From the NCBI RefSeq assembly GCF_004346185.1, contig NZ_SMAI01000011.1, positions 1 to 64,000 on the forward strand: a stretch of DNA of 64,000 bases, in the 5' to 3' direction. The translations under genes were made by a program, and so were the position numbers. Under the pieces are notes generated by a model. It had not been told where the DNA came from and did not search any database. It saw nothing but the letters and a program-made list of their open reading frames with translations. Numbering within the stretch: the stretch's first letter is position 1; every line of letters starts with the position of its first letter. Source of the stretch: Aquabacter spiritensis (GTDB lineage Bacteria; Pseudomonadota; Alphaproteobacteria; Rhizobiales; Xanthobacteraceae). Of this stretch, positions 43,913 to 53,458 are shown one piece after another.

Positions 43913-45085
43913 ATGCACGCCCCGGCGTCGGCCGCCCCCATGAGCCGGACCGCCTCGATCACCGCCGCCATCGCGGCCATTTCGGTCGTCGGCATCGGCA
44001 TCAGCCTGTCCATTCCCCTGCTCGCCATCGAGATGGAGTCGCGCGGGATCAGCCGTACCTGGATCGGGATCAACACCGCCGTCGCTGGTCTTGCGACCGT
44101 GGCGACCGCGCCGTTCATTCCCGCTCTGCTGCGACGTGTCGGGCCTCGGGCGCTGCTCGCCTTTGCGATTGTCGTGACGGCGCTCAGCCTGCCGGCCTTC
44201 AAGGCGGCCGACGCCTTCATCGTCTGGTTCCCGCTGCGTTTCGCGCTAGGCGCCGCTTTGTGCATCTTGTTCGCGGTCAGCGAATTCTGGATCAACACCG
44301 TGGCGCCGCCGCACCGGCGCGGGTTGATCATGGGGGTCTACGCCACCGCACTGTCGATCGGCGCCGCGATCGGCCCGGCCATGCTCAGCCTTCTCGGCAC
44401 CCAAGGCTGGCTGCCTTATCTCGCCGGATGCGCCGTCCTCTCCGCGGGTCTCGTCCCGATTCTCCTGTCCCGCGGCATGGCGCCGAAACTCATCGAGAGC
44501 GGTGCGCACGGAGTCCTGTCCTTCATCCGCCGCTCTCCGACGGCAACACTCGCGGCTTTGGTTTTCGGCGCGATCGAGACAGCCGTCATGAGCTTCCTGC
44601 CGCTGTATGGCCTGCGGCTGGGCCTTCCGGCGGGACAAGCGTCGCTGCTGCTCACCATCGCGGTGATGGGCAATGTCGCTTTTCAGATCCCGCTCGGCCT
44701 CGTGAGCGACCGCGTAGATCGGCGCTTGCTGCTTCTGTTCTGCGCCCTGGTGGGAACGATCGGGGCCTTCATCCTGCCTTTCGTGCCGGTCCAGAGCCTG
44801 TCGTTCCACATCGCGATCTTCATCGTCACGGGCATCGTGGGGAGCCTTTACACGGTCGGGCTCGCCCATCTCGGTGCACGATTCCACGGCGCGGACCTCG
44901 CCGCGGCAAATGCGGCGTTCGTCATGCTGTACTCGATCGGCCTCGTGATCGGGCCGCCAATGGTCGGCTTCGGAATGGACCTCTACGATCCGTTCGGCTT
45001 CGCCATCGTCATCGGTGGGATGCTGGGCGTCTATGTCGCCGTGGTGGCGCTGCGGCTCGCCTTCGTGAAGCGGTCCGAGGCTTGA
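43913..45085 (+). CDS. MFS transporter, YcaD-like
   Basis: A 390-residue, 12-segment major facilitator protein. Features: SLSIPLLAIEMESRGISRTWIGI near residue 30 (quoted in part), FAVSEFWINTVAPPHRRGLIMGVYATALSIG (FWINTVAPPHRRGLIMG) and IPLGLVSDRVDRRLLL as the second MFS loop motif. The ATG at 43913 comes 46 bases after the NUDIX stop. No substrate can be named. Confidence 0.9.
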   Translation: MHAPASAAPMSRTASITAAIAAISVVGIGISLSIPLLAIEMESRGISRTWIGINTAVAGLATVATAPFIPALLRRVGPRALLAFAIVVTALSLPAFKAADAFIVWFPLRFALGAALCILFAVSEFWINTVAPPHRRGLIMGVYATALSIGAAIGPAMLSLLGTQGWLPYLAGCAVLSAGLVPILLSRGMAPKLIESGAHGVLSFIRRSPTATLAALVFGAIETAVMSFLPLYGLRLGLPAGQASLLLTIAVMGNVAFQIPLGLVSDRVDRRLLLLFCALVGTIGAFILPFVPVQSLSFHIAIFIVTGIVGSLYTVGLAHLGARFHGADLAAANAAFVMLYSIGLVIGPPMVGFGMDLYDPFGFAIVIGGMLGVYVAVVALRLAFVKRSEA

Positions 45086-45201
45086 CAAATCCGCTCCGAT
45101 AACCGAGGTTCCGCCCCCACGAGCCGCCGCGCCGGCAGCGCGTGCGATATTTATTGAACCGCGCTGCCCCGTGCACGTCTGCGGCATCAGGATTCAGGAT
45201 C

Positions 45202-45369
45202 ATGGCCAAGGCTGCAACCATCAAGATCAAGCTTCTGTCCAGCGCGGACACGGGCGTGTTCTATGTGACCAAGAAGAACTCCCGGACCAAGACCGACAAG
45301 CTCGTCCTGAAGAAGTACGATCCGGTCGCCAAGAAGCATGTCGAATTCCGTGAGACCAAGATCAAGTGA
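45202..45369 (+). CDS. rpmG: 50S ribosomal protein L33
   Basis: A 55-residue ribosomal protein: [21 protein letters not shown], then [18 protein letters not shown]. It has none of the four zinc-binding cysteines, so it is the C-minus (zinc-independent) type usual in Proteobacteria. Its codons are biased, as for highly expressed genes. A strong intrinsic terminator follows. Confidence 0.97.
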   Translation: MAKAATIKIKLLSSADTGVFYVTKKNSRTKTDKLVLKKYDPVAKKHVEFRETKIK

Positions 45370-45396
45370 TCTTGGTTTCCGTCCGAGCGTGACCTC

Positions 45397-45423
45397 AAGG
45401 CGCCCCACCGGGCGCCTTTTTTG
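45397..45423 (+). terminator. Intrinsic terminator of rpmG
   Basis: AAGGCGCCC (45397-45405), loop, GGGCGCCTT (45410-45418), then a run of T. It sits 28 bases after the rpmG stop. Confidence 0.92.
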
Positions 45424-45592
45424 TTTGACGATATCCCTTCTGCCGCAGGTCGGTTCAGCCAAGCAGAGCACAAATGAAAACGGCCGGCGGAAGGCCGGCC
45501 GATTCGGGGGATTGAATTCCAGATTTTGGCGCGTTTTCGGCGCGTTGGAGACCGATCCCCGATCAAGCCGTTTCGACCTGACCCGGTCGTGC

Positions 45593-46792
45593 TCAGAGGC
45601 CGGCGACGTACTGGCTCGGATCGACCGGCTGCGATCCCTTGCGGATCTCGAAATGGAGTTGCGGCGTGCTCACACCGCCGCTCTGCCCGGCCTTGGCGAC
45701 GATCTGGCCGCGCCGTACCGTGTCGCCGCGCTTCACCAGAAGCTCGCTATTGTGGGCATAGGCAGTGACATAGCCGTCGGCGTGCTTGATCAGGACCAGA
45801 TTGCCGTAACCTTTCAACTCATTGCCGGCATAAGCCACGGTGCCGTCCTCGGCCGAGCGCACGGACGTGCCCTCCGGCACCGCGAAATTCACCCCGTCAT
45901 TGCGGGCCCCGCCGGGTTTCGGACCGAAGCCCGAAATCACACGTCCACGGACCGGCGCGCGAAACTGCGGGCCTGACCCGGCGGCGCGCGGCGCGTCGTC
46001 GGCATCGTCCTGAGCGACGGCAGCAGTCTTTGCGGCTTGGGCGGCGGGCGCTGCGGCACCCTTGGCCGACGCCGGCGCAGGCGCTGTGGCGACCGGCGCG
46101 GCCGTGGGCGCGGCGAGCATGCCGGCGGCCTGGACCGGAGAGGTCTTTGCTGCGGCCGGGGCGGCCGGCGGCGCGGTCACGGGCTTCGCTGCGGGGGGCA
46201 CGGGCACTGCCGCCTGTGTCCCCGCGACCACGGCCGGCTTCGGAGCGACGGCCACCGGTGCAGCGACGACATGCGGCTGGGCTACCGTGGTCGACGTGCG
46301 CGGTACTGTGAGCGGCTGACCAATGCGCAGGACGGCGTCCGGCGGCATCCCGTTCAGGCTCGCGACTTGAGCGGCCGTGGTTCCGTAAGACCTGGCAATG
46401 GAGGTGAGTGTCTCCCCGCCGACCACGACATGGGTCGACGTCGCCATCGACGTGACGGGTGCCGCGGCCATCGCGGGCGCGACCTGAGTCGGCATCGATG
46501 CCGGCCCCGGATAGCTTGCCGGAGCATAGGCGACCGGCGGACCCGACGGTGCGGTCGGTGCCGCGGCCAATGCCGGAGACCCCAAAGCACCCGAATCGAC
46601 ACGGGCCGTCGGCGCCGCACCCAGGGAACCGGTCACTTCCGGCGAGCCCTGGGTCGCCGGCGGATAGGGGCTGGTTAAAGACGTAAGGCGAGTGGCGTCC
46701 GAGCTGCAGCCGGCGAGTGCGCCGGACACCAGCCCGAGGACGGCAAGCTTCGCCAAAGCGCCGGATCCCAAGGTGTTGCTGGAAGAAGGCAT
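45593..46792 (-). CDS. nlpD: NlpD-like lipoprotein with LysM and degenerate LytM domains
   Basis: A 399-residue lipoprotein: lipobox SGALAGC near residue 28, a LysM domain (HVVVGGETLTSIARSYGTT, about 135-180), a long Ala/Pro linker, and a C-terminal M23/LytM domain (about 300-395). The catalytic HxxxD and HxH sites are altered: the first reads NDGVNFAVPEG and the second PQLHFEIR. As in E. coli NlpD and EnvC, it should therefore activate a cell-wall amidase rather than cut peptidoglycan itself. In Rhizobiales nlpD usually lies with surE and pcm; pcm is one gene away here. Confidence 0.92.
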   Translation of the reverse strand: MPSSSNTLGSGALAKLAVLGLVSGALAGCSSDATRLTSLTSPYPPATQGSPEVTGSLGAAPTARVDSGALGSPALAAAPTAPSGPPVAYAPASYPGPASMPTQVAPAMAAAPVTSMATSTHVVVGGETLTSIARSYGTTAAQVASLNGMPPDAVLRIGQPLTVPRTSTTVAQPHVVAAPVAVAPKPAVVAGTQAAVPVPPAAKPVTAPPAAPAAAKTSPVQAAGMLAAPTAAPVATAPAPASAKGAAAPAAQAAKTAAVAQDDADDAPRAAGSGPQFRAPVRGRVISGFGPKPGGARNDGVNFAVPEGTSVRSAEDGTVAYAGNELKGYGNLVLIKHADGYVTAYAHNSELLVKRGDTVRRGQIVAKAGQSGGVSTPQLHFEIRKGSQPVDPSQYVAGL

Positions 46793-46911
46793 GTGGCCCG
46801 ACTCGCACGCTACGAACATGACGCGAGTAAACCGTGGCTGAGTAAACGCGGGCTTAAATGCGGCAGATTTGCGCGCGGTCCCTCTGGTGTGCGATAAAAA
46901 TACAACACATC

Positions 46912-48183
46912 CTATTGGGGAACAGGTGCGGGTGTGGTGAGCAATCGACCCGTGGAGGTCGCCGTATTGGTGACGGTCGAGCCGAGCTCCTGAACCTGCG
47001 CGCCGAAATTCTCGCGGGTGCTGGGATCGACCACGGCGACCGGAGCCGAGATGATCACGCCCGCTGCATTCCCAATGGTTGCAGCGGCACCTGTCGTGAC
47101 CTGGATAATTCGGTCGCCCACGCCCTCGCGGCCATCGCTCATCGTCTGCCCCTGCGCCAGGCGGGCGCCGATCATCTGCACGACCTCCGGACTTTCGGCG
47201 AATTTGCCATGATTGAGCTGGTCCGCCGTGCGCAGCTTGGTGAGGTCGAGGACGGTGATTTTCTCCCTTTCGAACTGGGTCCGAAACGGCTCGGCCTCGG
47301 GATCGATCTGGCCGAGCCGCGCGCGCGAACCCCAGACCCTCTGGGAAACTTGGAGCGCGCGGTCGTCCTGCGAGACGAAGATGGCAAATCGCGGCCGCGT
47401 TTTTCCCATGTCCGCAAGCTGCGTGCGGAAGATGTCGACGTCGACATCCGGCGCGGCCAGCATGACGGTCTTAATCTTGGGCAGGACGCGGCCGTTGCGG
47501 ATCGCCATCTGGCGCAGCGCCTCCAGGGTCACCCAATTGCCCATAGAATGGGCCAGGATCGAAATTTCCCCGACGTCCGGATCCTTTGCCAGGATGGTCA
47601 GGAGCTTTTCCAATGCGTCGCGGGAGTAGGACGCGCTCTCGCGGTCATAGCCATAGGCGAGCAGGCTTCCACGCGAGGGCCAGGTGAACAGCACCGGGAC
47701 CACGTCCGCTCCGGCATCGTGCACGATCTGCGCAAATCTGAAGACCGCATCCTCGAACCGATTATTATAGCCGTGGATGAAGACCAGGGCCTGGCGATGC
47801 GGTGTCCGCTCGATCCTCTTGTCGAGCCAACGCTTCGCCTCGGCTTGGTCGATGATATCCGCCTTGAGCGTCACGAAATCGGTTGCGGGATTGCCCGGCA
47901 CGCTCTTCGGCCACTGGACCTCGCCGATGGCCCGCGCGCTGGCCGGCGGGATCGAAACGGTAATTTCCGCAAAACTCGGGTCCGTGGCGCGATCGCCGCC
48001 ATAGAGATCGCCGGTATCGACCTTTGCCCGCGTGGTCGCGACAACCATCTCAACGCGGCTCGCGCCGGGCGCGCTCTCGGCAACAGGGACCATTATGCCC
48101 GGGGGACGGCTGGCGCAGGCCGACACAGCCAGTCCCGCCGCGATCCAGATCACTCCCGCCAGGCCCGTCCGGATTTGCCGCAT
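46912..48183 (-). CDS. Lipoprotein alpha/beta hydrolase, DUF900 family
   Basis: A 423-residue protein. Lipoprotein signal AAGLAVSACASRP (Cys near residue 21). The DUF900 hydrolase core has ALVFIHGYNNRFEDAVFR (oxyanion loop), the nucleophile elbow ILAHSMGNWVTLEAL, and LAAPDVDVDIFRTQL. The C-terminal part is hydrophobic and of low complexity. The ATG at 48183 gives the signal at the N-terminus; the frame opens at 48240. It is inserted between nlpD and pcm. Substrate unknown. Confidence 0.87.
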   Translation of the reverse strand: MRQIRTGLAGVIWIAAGLAVSACASRPPGIMVPVAESAPGASRVEMVVATTRAKVDTGDLYGGDRATDPSFAEITVSIPPASARAIGEVQWPKSVPGNPATDFVTLKADIIDQAEAKRWLDKRIERTPHRQALVFIHGYNNRFEDAVFRFAQIVHDAGADVVPVLFTWPSRGSLLAYGYDRESASYSRDALEKLLTILAKDPDVGEISILAHSMGNWVTLEALRQMAIRNGRVLPKIKTVMLAAPDVDVDIFRTQLADMGKTRPRFAIFVSQDDRALQVSQRVWGSRARLGQIDPEAEPFRTQFEREKITVLDLTKLRTADQLNHGKFAESPEVVQMIGARLAQGQTMSDGREGVGDRIIQVTTGAAATIGNAAGVIISAPVAVVDPSTRENFGAQVQELGSTVTNTATSTGRLLTTPAPVPQ

Positions 48184-48262
48184 GCCGCGCCCCTTTCCGC
48201 CGGATAAGTAGAGGAGGTGGGACCCGAGGGCAAACCGCATGCGCCTGAGGGCCGGTTCCCGT

Positions 48263-48916
48263 TCACAGGCGCGCGGATACGCCTTCGAGCAACGGAACGA
48301 AACGGACCGCGCAGAGCCGCGTCGCAGAGATGCCGTCCACTCCCTTCGCGTAGCGCGTCAAATCCTGCACCGAGGCGGGATCGCCGACCGGAGCGACGAG
48401 GAGGCCGTCAATCCGCAATTGCTCGAACAGAGCGGGCGGCACCTCGCGGGTTGCCGCCGTCACCATGATGCGGTCGTAAGGGGCCCGCGACGGCATGCCA
48501 CCCCTGCCGTCCGCTACGAGGGCGGAAACATTGCGAAGGCCGAGTTCCTGAAATCGGACCTGCGCCTCAGCCACCAGGCTGCGATAGCGGTCGACCGTCA
48601 CGACGTCGGCCGCCAGATGGGAGAGAATGGCCGCCTGATAGCCGGAGCCCGTTCCGACCTCGAGAACGCGATGACCGGCGGTGACCTGAAGCGCCTCGGT
48701 CATCTCGGCGACGAGGCTCGGCTGCGAGATGGTCTGACCGCAGGCGATAGGGAGTGCAACGTCGTCATAGGCATGCCGGCGCAATCCTGGCTCCACGAAC
48801 AAGGCGCGTGGCACCAATTCCATTGCCCGCAGCACGGCGGGATCGCGGATGCCGCGCCGATGCAGGCCCCGCAAAAAGGCCGCGATCTCGGTGTCCTCGT
48901 CCTGCCGGTCACTCAT
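48263..48916 (-). CDS. pcm: Protein-L-isoaspartate O-methyltransferase
   Basis: A 217-residue SAM-dependent repair enzyme for isoaspartyl residues. Motifs: PIACGQTISQPSLVAEMTEAL, the SAM-binding VLEVGTGSGYQAAIL and GRGGMPSRAPYDRIMVTAA. It is upstream of the DUF900 and nlpD genes on the same strand and divergent from recG. surE, its usual neighbour, is not here. Confidence 0.95.
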   Translation of the reverse strand: MSDRQDEDTEIAAFLRGLHRRGIRDPAVLRAMELVPRALFVEPGLRRHAYDDVALPIACGQTISQPSLVAEMTEALQVTAGHRVLEVGTGSGYQAAILSHLAADVVTVDRYRSLVAEAQVRFQELGLRNVSALVADGRGGMPSRAPYDRIMVTAATREVPPALFEQLRIDGLLVAPVGDPASVQDLTRYAKGVDGISATRLCAVRFVPLLEGVSARL

Positions 48917-49037
48917 CGGAATGCCATCCCGCGCATCAGACCGCTCCGATAGCTTGGAACAATACCAGAAATCTTTGATGGAACGGGGCTTTGACGACCC
49001 TTGCACAGGCCGCGCGCGTCCGCCACTTTCGCCCCGC

Positions 49038-51131
49038 ATGCGCCCTGCGGCCCTCGATCCCCTGTTCGCCCCCCTGACGACGCTCAAGGGCATCGGCCCC
49101 AAGCTGGAGCGCCCGTTTGCGCGCCTGCTGGGGGCAGAGACGCCGCGCGTCGTGGATCTCCTCTTCCACATGCCCTCCGGCTTCGTCGACCGTCGCTCTC
49201 GCCCGACCATCGCGGCGGCCGTGCCGGAGACCGACGTCACCCTCGAAGTCCGGGTAGACGGCCACCAGCCCCCGCCCCCCGGCAGCCGGAGCCCGCACCG
49301 CACCTTTGTCAGCGATCCCAGCGGCGACCTCGTCATCGCGCATTTCAAAATGGATCCTGCATTTCTCGAAAGGCTCCTTCCGGTCGGGGCGACGCGCTGG
49401 CTCTGCGGACGCATCACGCTCTATGACGGCATGCGCCAGATGACCCATCCCGATCGGATCCTCGATGCGGCGGGCCTTGCGCGGCTGCCGCCCATCGAGC
49501 CGGTCTACCCCCTGGTCGAAGGGCTTTCCGGCGGCCAGGTGCGACGGGCAATCGCCGCGGCGCTGGACGGCGTGCCAACCCTCGGCGAGCCGGTTCCCGG
49601 AGGCATTCTCGCCGCCGAAGGCTGGCCCGATCTCAAGACGGCTTTGCGACGGGTGCACCAGCCCTCCGAAATCGCCGACATTTCGGTGACAGGCGCCGCG
49701 TGGCAGCGACTGGCGTTCCAGGAATTGTTCGCCCACCAGATCGCGCTTGGCCTCGTGCGCGTCCGTCAGGCCGAAATCGGTGGTCGAGCGACGCGCGGAG
49801 ACGGCCGTCTGGCCGAGGCCGTGCGGCTGTCCCTCCCCTTCGCGCTCACGCGGTCGCAGGAAAGCGCCGTGGCAGCCATCCGCGCCGACATCGCCTCCGA
49901 CAGGCGCATGCTGCGCCTGCTCCAGGGCGATGTGGGGTCCGGGAAGACGGTGGTCGGTCTGCTCGCCGCGGCGCTGGTGATCGAAGCCGGACGTCAGGCG
50001 GCCTTGATGGCGCCGACCGAAGTGCTGGCCCGCCAGCATTACGACACCATTGCGCCACTCGCCGCCCGCGCCGGGATCGCGACCGCGATCCTGACCGGTC
50101 GCGAAAAGGGGCGTGCGCGCGCCGCGATCCTGGACGACCTCGCCGCCGGGCGCACCGGTCTCCTCGTCGGCACCCATGCCGTGATCCAGCCGGACGTCGC
50201 CTTCGCCGATCTCGCCCTCGCCATCATCGACGAGCAGCATCGCTTCGGCGTCGAGCAGCGGCTCGCTCTGACCCGCAAAGGCGAAGCGGCGGACATGTTG
50301 CTGATGACGGCCACGCCGATCCCACGCACGCTGGTTCTCACACTGTTCGGCGACATGGCGGTCTGCGAACTCCGGGAGAAGCCGCCGGGCCGCCAGGCCA
50401 TCGACACACGGACCGTTTCGCTTGAGCGCCTCGGCGAGGTGATCGAAGCGATCGGGCGCGCTTTGGAGGCCGGAGCCCAGGTCTATTGGATCTGCCCCCT
50501 GGTCGACGAAAGCGATGCCAGCGACCTCGCTGCGGCGACCGAGCGCCACGCCATGTTGGCGGCTCGCTTCGGGAGGCGGGTCGACCTCGTCCACGGGCGC
50601 TTGTCGGGGACCCAGAAGGATGCCGCGATGGCGCGGTTCGCAGCGGGGGAAACCGGCATCCTGGTCGCGACCACGGTCGTCGAGGTCGGGGTGAATGTGC
50701 CGAATGCCACCTTGATGGTGATCGAGCATGCCGAGCGCTTCGGCCTTTCGCAGCTCCACCAATTGCGCGGACGCGTGGGACGCGGCGACAAGCCCTCGAC
50801 CTGCCTTCTGCTCTATCGCGGGCCGCTCGGCGAGACGGCCAAGGCGCGGCTCGCGATGCTGCGCGCGAGCGATGACGGCTTCGCCATCGCAGAGGAGGAT
50901 CTGCGGCTGCGCGGCGAGGGCGATGTGCTCGGCACCCGCCAGAGCGGGTTTCCGGGTTTCGATCTCGCCCGGCTCGATATGCACGGGCCGCTGCTCGACA
51001 CCGCGCGCGCGGCGGCGGCGGTCCTCCTGGCGCGCGATCCACATTTGTCTGCCCCGGACAGCGCCGCCGCCCGGACCTTGCTCTATCTCCACAAACGGGA
51101 TGCGGCGATGCGCCTGCTCTCGGCCGGCTGA
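49038..51131 (+). CDS. recG: ATP-dependent DNA helicase RecG
   Basis: A 697-residue branch-migration helicase for stalled forks. The N-terminal wedge domain (LTTLKGIGPKLERPFARLL) precedes the helicase core: Walker A LLQGDVGSGKTVVGLLAA, APTEVLARQHYDTI, DEAH-type box AIIDEQHRFGVEQRL, TATPIPRTL, and motif VI QLHQLRGRVGRG. The TRG-type C-terminus includes SDDGFAIAEEDLRLRGEGDVLGTRQSG (quoted as EEDLRLRGEGDVLGTRQSG). The start at 49038 is supported by the family start RPAALDPLFAPLTTL. Confidence 0.97.
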   Translation: MRPAALDPLFAPLTTLKGIGPKLERPFARLLGAETPRVVDLLFHMPSGFVDRRSRPTIAAAVPETDVTLEVRVDGHQPPPPGSRSPHRTFVSDPSGDLVIAHFKMDPAFLERLLPVGATRWLCGRITLYDGMRQMTHPDRILDAAGLARLPPIEPVYPLVEGLSGGQVRRAIAAALDGVPTLGEPVPGGILAAEGWPDLKTALRRVHQPSEIADISVTGAAWQRLAFQELFAHQIALGLVRVRQAEIGGRATRGDGRLAEAVRLSLPFALTRSQESAVAAIRADIASDRRMLRLLQGDVGSGKTVVGLLAAALVIEAGRQAALMAPTEVLARQHYDTIAPLAARAGIATAILTGREKGRARAAILDDLAAGRTGLLVGTHAVIQPDVAFADLALAIIDEQHRFGVEQRLALTRKGEAADMLLMTATPIPRTLVLTLFGDMAVCELREKPPGRQAIDTRTVSLERLGEVIEAIGRALEAGAQVYWICPLVDESDASDLAAATERHAMLAARFGRRVDLVHGRLSGTQKDAAMARFAAGETGILVATTVVEVGVNVPNATLMVIEHAERFGLSQLHQLRGRVGRGDKPSTCLLLYRGPLGETAKARLAMLRASDDGFAIAEEDLRLRGEGDVLGTRQSGFPGFDLARLDMHGPLLDTARAAAAVLLARDPHLSAPDSAAARTLLYLHKRDAAMRLLSAG

Positions 51132-51140
51132 GGCGCGTCC

Positions 51141-51506
51141 ATGAAGGTTCTCTGGCGTAGGGCCCTGTTTGCCGCCGGTTTCGTTTTCCTGGTCATCGGG
51201 GCGATCGGCATGATCGTGCCGATGCTGCCCGGCACGGTGTTCCTGATCCTCGCCGCCTGGTGCTTCGCCCGCACCTCGCCCCGCTTCGAGGCTTGGCTCC
51301 TGAACCACCGCTATCTCGGGCCGAGCGTCCGCCGCTGGCAGGAAACGGGGGCGATCCCGCCGATCGTGAAGCTGTTTGCGCTCGCAAGCTTTGTCGGCAC
51401 ATTGTCCGGCACCTGGTATTTCGGAGCGCCGCCTGTCGTACTCGGCGTCGAGGGTGCCGTGTTCGCCGCCCTCACGGTCTTCATCGTGACGCGGCCGTCG
51501 GGGTGA
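51141..51506 (+). CDS. DUF454 (YbaN-like) inner-membrane protein
   Basis: A 121-residue protein with about three membrane helices. The DUF454 signature is IGMIVPMLPGTVFLILAAWCFARTSPRFEAWLL (quoted as MLPGTVFLILAAWCFARTSP) and LNHRYLGPSVRRWQETGAI. Nine bases after recG, so probably cotranscribed. Function unknown. Confidence 0.9.
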   Translation: MKVLWRRALFAAGFVFLVIGAIGMIVPMLPGTVFLILAAWCFARTSPRFEAWLLNHRYLGPSVRRWQETGAIPPIVKLFALASFVGTLSGTWYFGAPPVVLGVEGAVFAALTVFIVTRPSG

Positions 51507-51518
51507 TCTCCCGATCGG

Positions 51519-53342
51519 CTATTCCACCGTTACCGACTTTGCGAGATTTCGCGGCTGGTCGACATCCGTGCCCATCAGAACAGCCGTATGATAGGCGATG
51601 AGCTGAACCGGCAGGGCATAGACCATCGGGGTCACGGTCGCCGGCATTTCAGGCAGGATCAGTTTCTGCATCGCCTCGACATGCGCGAGGTCCGCGCCGC
51701 GTTGGTCGGTGACGAGAATGATCCGACCGCCCCGCGCGGCCACCTCTTCCATGTTCGATACGGTTTTTTCGAAGATCCGGTCGAACGGTGCGATCACCAC
51801 GACGGGCATGGTCTCGTCGATCAGCGCGATCGGCCCGTGTTTCAGTTCGCCTGCGGCATAGCCCTCGGCATGGATGTAGGAAATCTCCTTCAGCTTCAGC
51901 GCACCCTCGAGCGCCAGAGGATAATTGGTGCCGCGTCCGAGATAGAGCACATCGCGGGCCTTGGAGAGGGTGCGGGCGAGCGCCTCGATCTCCGGGCTGA
52001 GCTTCAGCGCCTCGGTCATGAGGCGGGGAACCTCCATCATCGCCCGGACCAGCCGATGCTCGTCGTCTTCCGAAAGCACGCCGCGCACCCGGCCGGTGTG
52101 CACCGCGAGGCAGGCGAGCGTCGCAAGCTGACAGGTAAAGGCTTTCGTGGAGGCGACGCCGATCTCTGGTCCCGCCAAGGTCGGCAGAACCATGTCGGCC
52201 TCCCGGGCAATGGTCGAAGTCGGCACATTCACCACAGCGACCGTCTTCTGCCCGCATTCGCGCGCATAGCGCAGCGACGCCAGGGTGTCGGCAGTTTCTC
52301 CCGATTGGGAAATGACGATGGTGATGCCGTTCTTGCCCAAAGGGGTGTCGCGGTAGCGGAACTCCGACGCGATGTCGGTGGAGACCGGCAGGCGCGCGAA
52401 CCGCTCGAACCAATATTCCGCGATCGATCCGGCAAACAGGGCGGTGCCGCAGGCGGTGATCGAAATATGGTCGATTTCGGCGAGGTCGAACGGCAGATCG
52501 GGCAGCGTCACCGTCTCTCGGGTGAGATCGAGATAGTGGCCGAAGGTGTGGGCGATCACCTCGGGCTGTTCGTAAATCTCCTTCGCCATGAAATGGCGAT
52601 GGTTGCCCTTATCGACCAGGAGCGTTCCGGGGGGCACCTTCTGGGCCGGGCGGACCACCACTGCACCGCTCTCGTCATGGATCTCGGCGCCGGTGCGGGT
52701 AATCACCGCCCAGTCCCCCTCTTCGAGATAGGCGACGAGGTCGGTGAACGGGCCGAGCGCGATGGCGTCGGACCCGAGAAACATCTCGCCCGCGCCATAG
52801 CCGATCGCCAAAGGCGAGCCGCGCCGCGCCGCGATCATCAGATCGTCCTCGCCCTCGAACAGGAAGGCCAGCGCGAACGCACCCTTGAGGCGAGGTAGAA
52901 CGGCCTCCACAGCCGCGACCGGATCCTTCCCCCGAACAATTTCACGGTCGACCAACTGCCCGACCACCTCAGTATCGGTGTCGCTGAGAAAACAGGCGCC
53001 CTCGGCCTCCAGCTCGGCCTTGAGCTCGCGGAAATTCTCGATGATGCCATTGTGGACCACCGCGACCCGCGGCGTGACATGGGGGTGGGCGTTGCGCTCG
53101 GTGGGCTTGCCGTGGGTCGCCCAGCGGGTATGGCCGATGCCGGAACGCCCGGACAACGGCTGCCTGAGCAATTTGTGGGTGAGGTTCTTGAGCTTGCCCT
53201 CGGCCCGGCAGACCGCGAGATGTCCCTGTTCGAGGGTTGCAACTCCCGCCGAATCGTAGCCGCGATATTCGAGGCGACGGAGCGCTTCCACCAGATTATC
53301 GGCGACCGCGTCCTTGCCCAGGATGCCCACTATGCCGCACAT
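51519..53342 (-). CDS. glmS: Glutamine-fructose-6-phosphate aminotransferase
   Basis: A 607-residue enzyme making glucosamine-6-phosphate. The N-terminal glutaminase starts with the catalytic Cys (MCGIVGILGK) after processing of Met. GHTRWATHGKPTERNAHPH is the glutamine site. Two SIS domains follow (TACGTALFAGSIAEYWFER; VISQSGETADTLASLRYA; LYLGRGTNYPLALEGALKLKE), ending in the usual DQPRNLAKSVTVE. It is downstream of glmU on the same strand. No glmS ribozyme-like leader is seen. Confidence 0.97.
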   Translation of the reverse strand: MCGIVGILGKDAVADNLVEALRRLEYRGYDSAGVATLEQGHLAVCRAEGKLKNLTHKLLRQPLSGRSGIGHTRWATHGKPTERNAHPHVTPRVAVVHNGIIENFRELKAELEAEGACFLSDTDTEVVGQLVDREIVRGKDPVAAVEAVLPRLKGAFALAFLFEGEDDLMIAARRGSPLAIGYGAGEMFLGSDAIALGPFTDLVAYLEEGDWAVITRTGAEIHDESGAVVVRPAQKVPPGTLLVDKGNHRHFMAKEIYEQPEVIAHTFGHYLDLTRETVTLPDLPFDLAEIDHISITACGTALFAGSIAEYWFERFARLPVSTDIASEFRYRDTPLGKNGITIVISQSGETADTLASLRYARECGQKTVAVVNVPTSTIAREADMVLPTLAGPEIGVASTKAFTCQLATLACLAVHTGRVRGVLSEDDEHRLVRAMMEVPRLMTEALKLSPEIEALARTLSKARDVLYLGRGTNYPLALEGALKLKEISYIHAEGYAAGELKHGPIALIDETMPVVVIAPFDRIFEKTVSNMEEVAARGGRIILVTDQRGADLAHVEAMQKLILPEMPATVTPMVYALPVQLIAYHTAVLMGTDVDQPRNLAKSVTVE

Positions 53343-53458
53343 AGACCATGTTGCTCCGCAGATGACAGGGGGTCTTGGTAGCACGGCAGAAGCGGCCGGC
53401 CCTTCACTTCGTCTGTCGCATTCTGACAGCGCCGCCGCAGTCCGGGAGGCATCGCCCG

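Noticed and set aside
48936-51308. 790-codon minus-strand frame opposite recG
   Set aside because: Shadow of recG.
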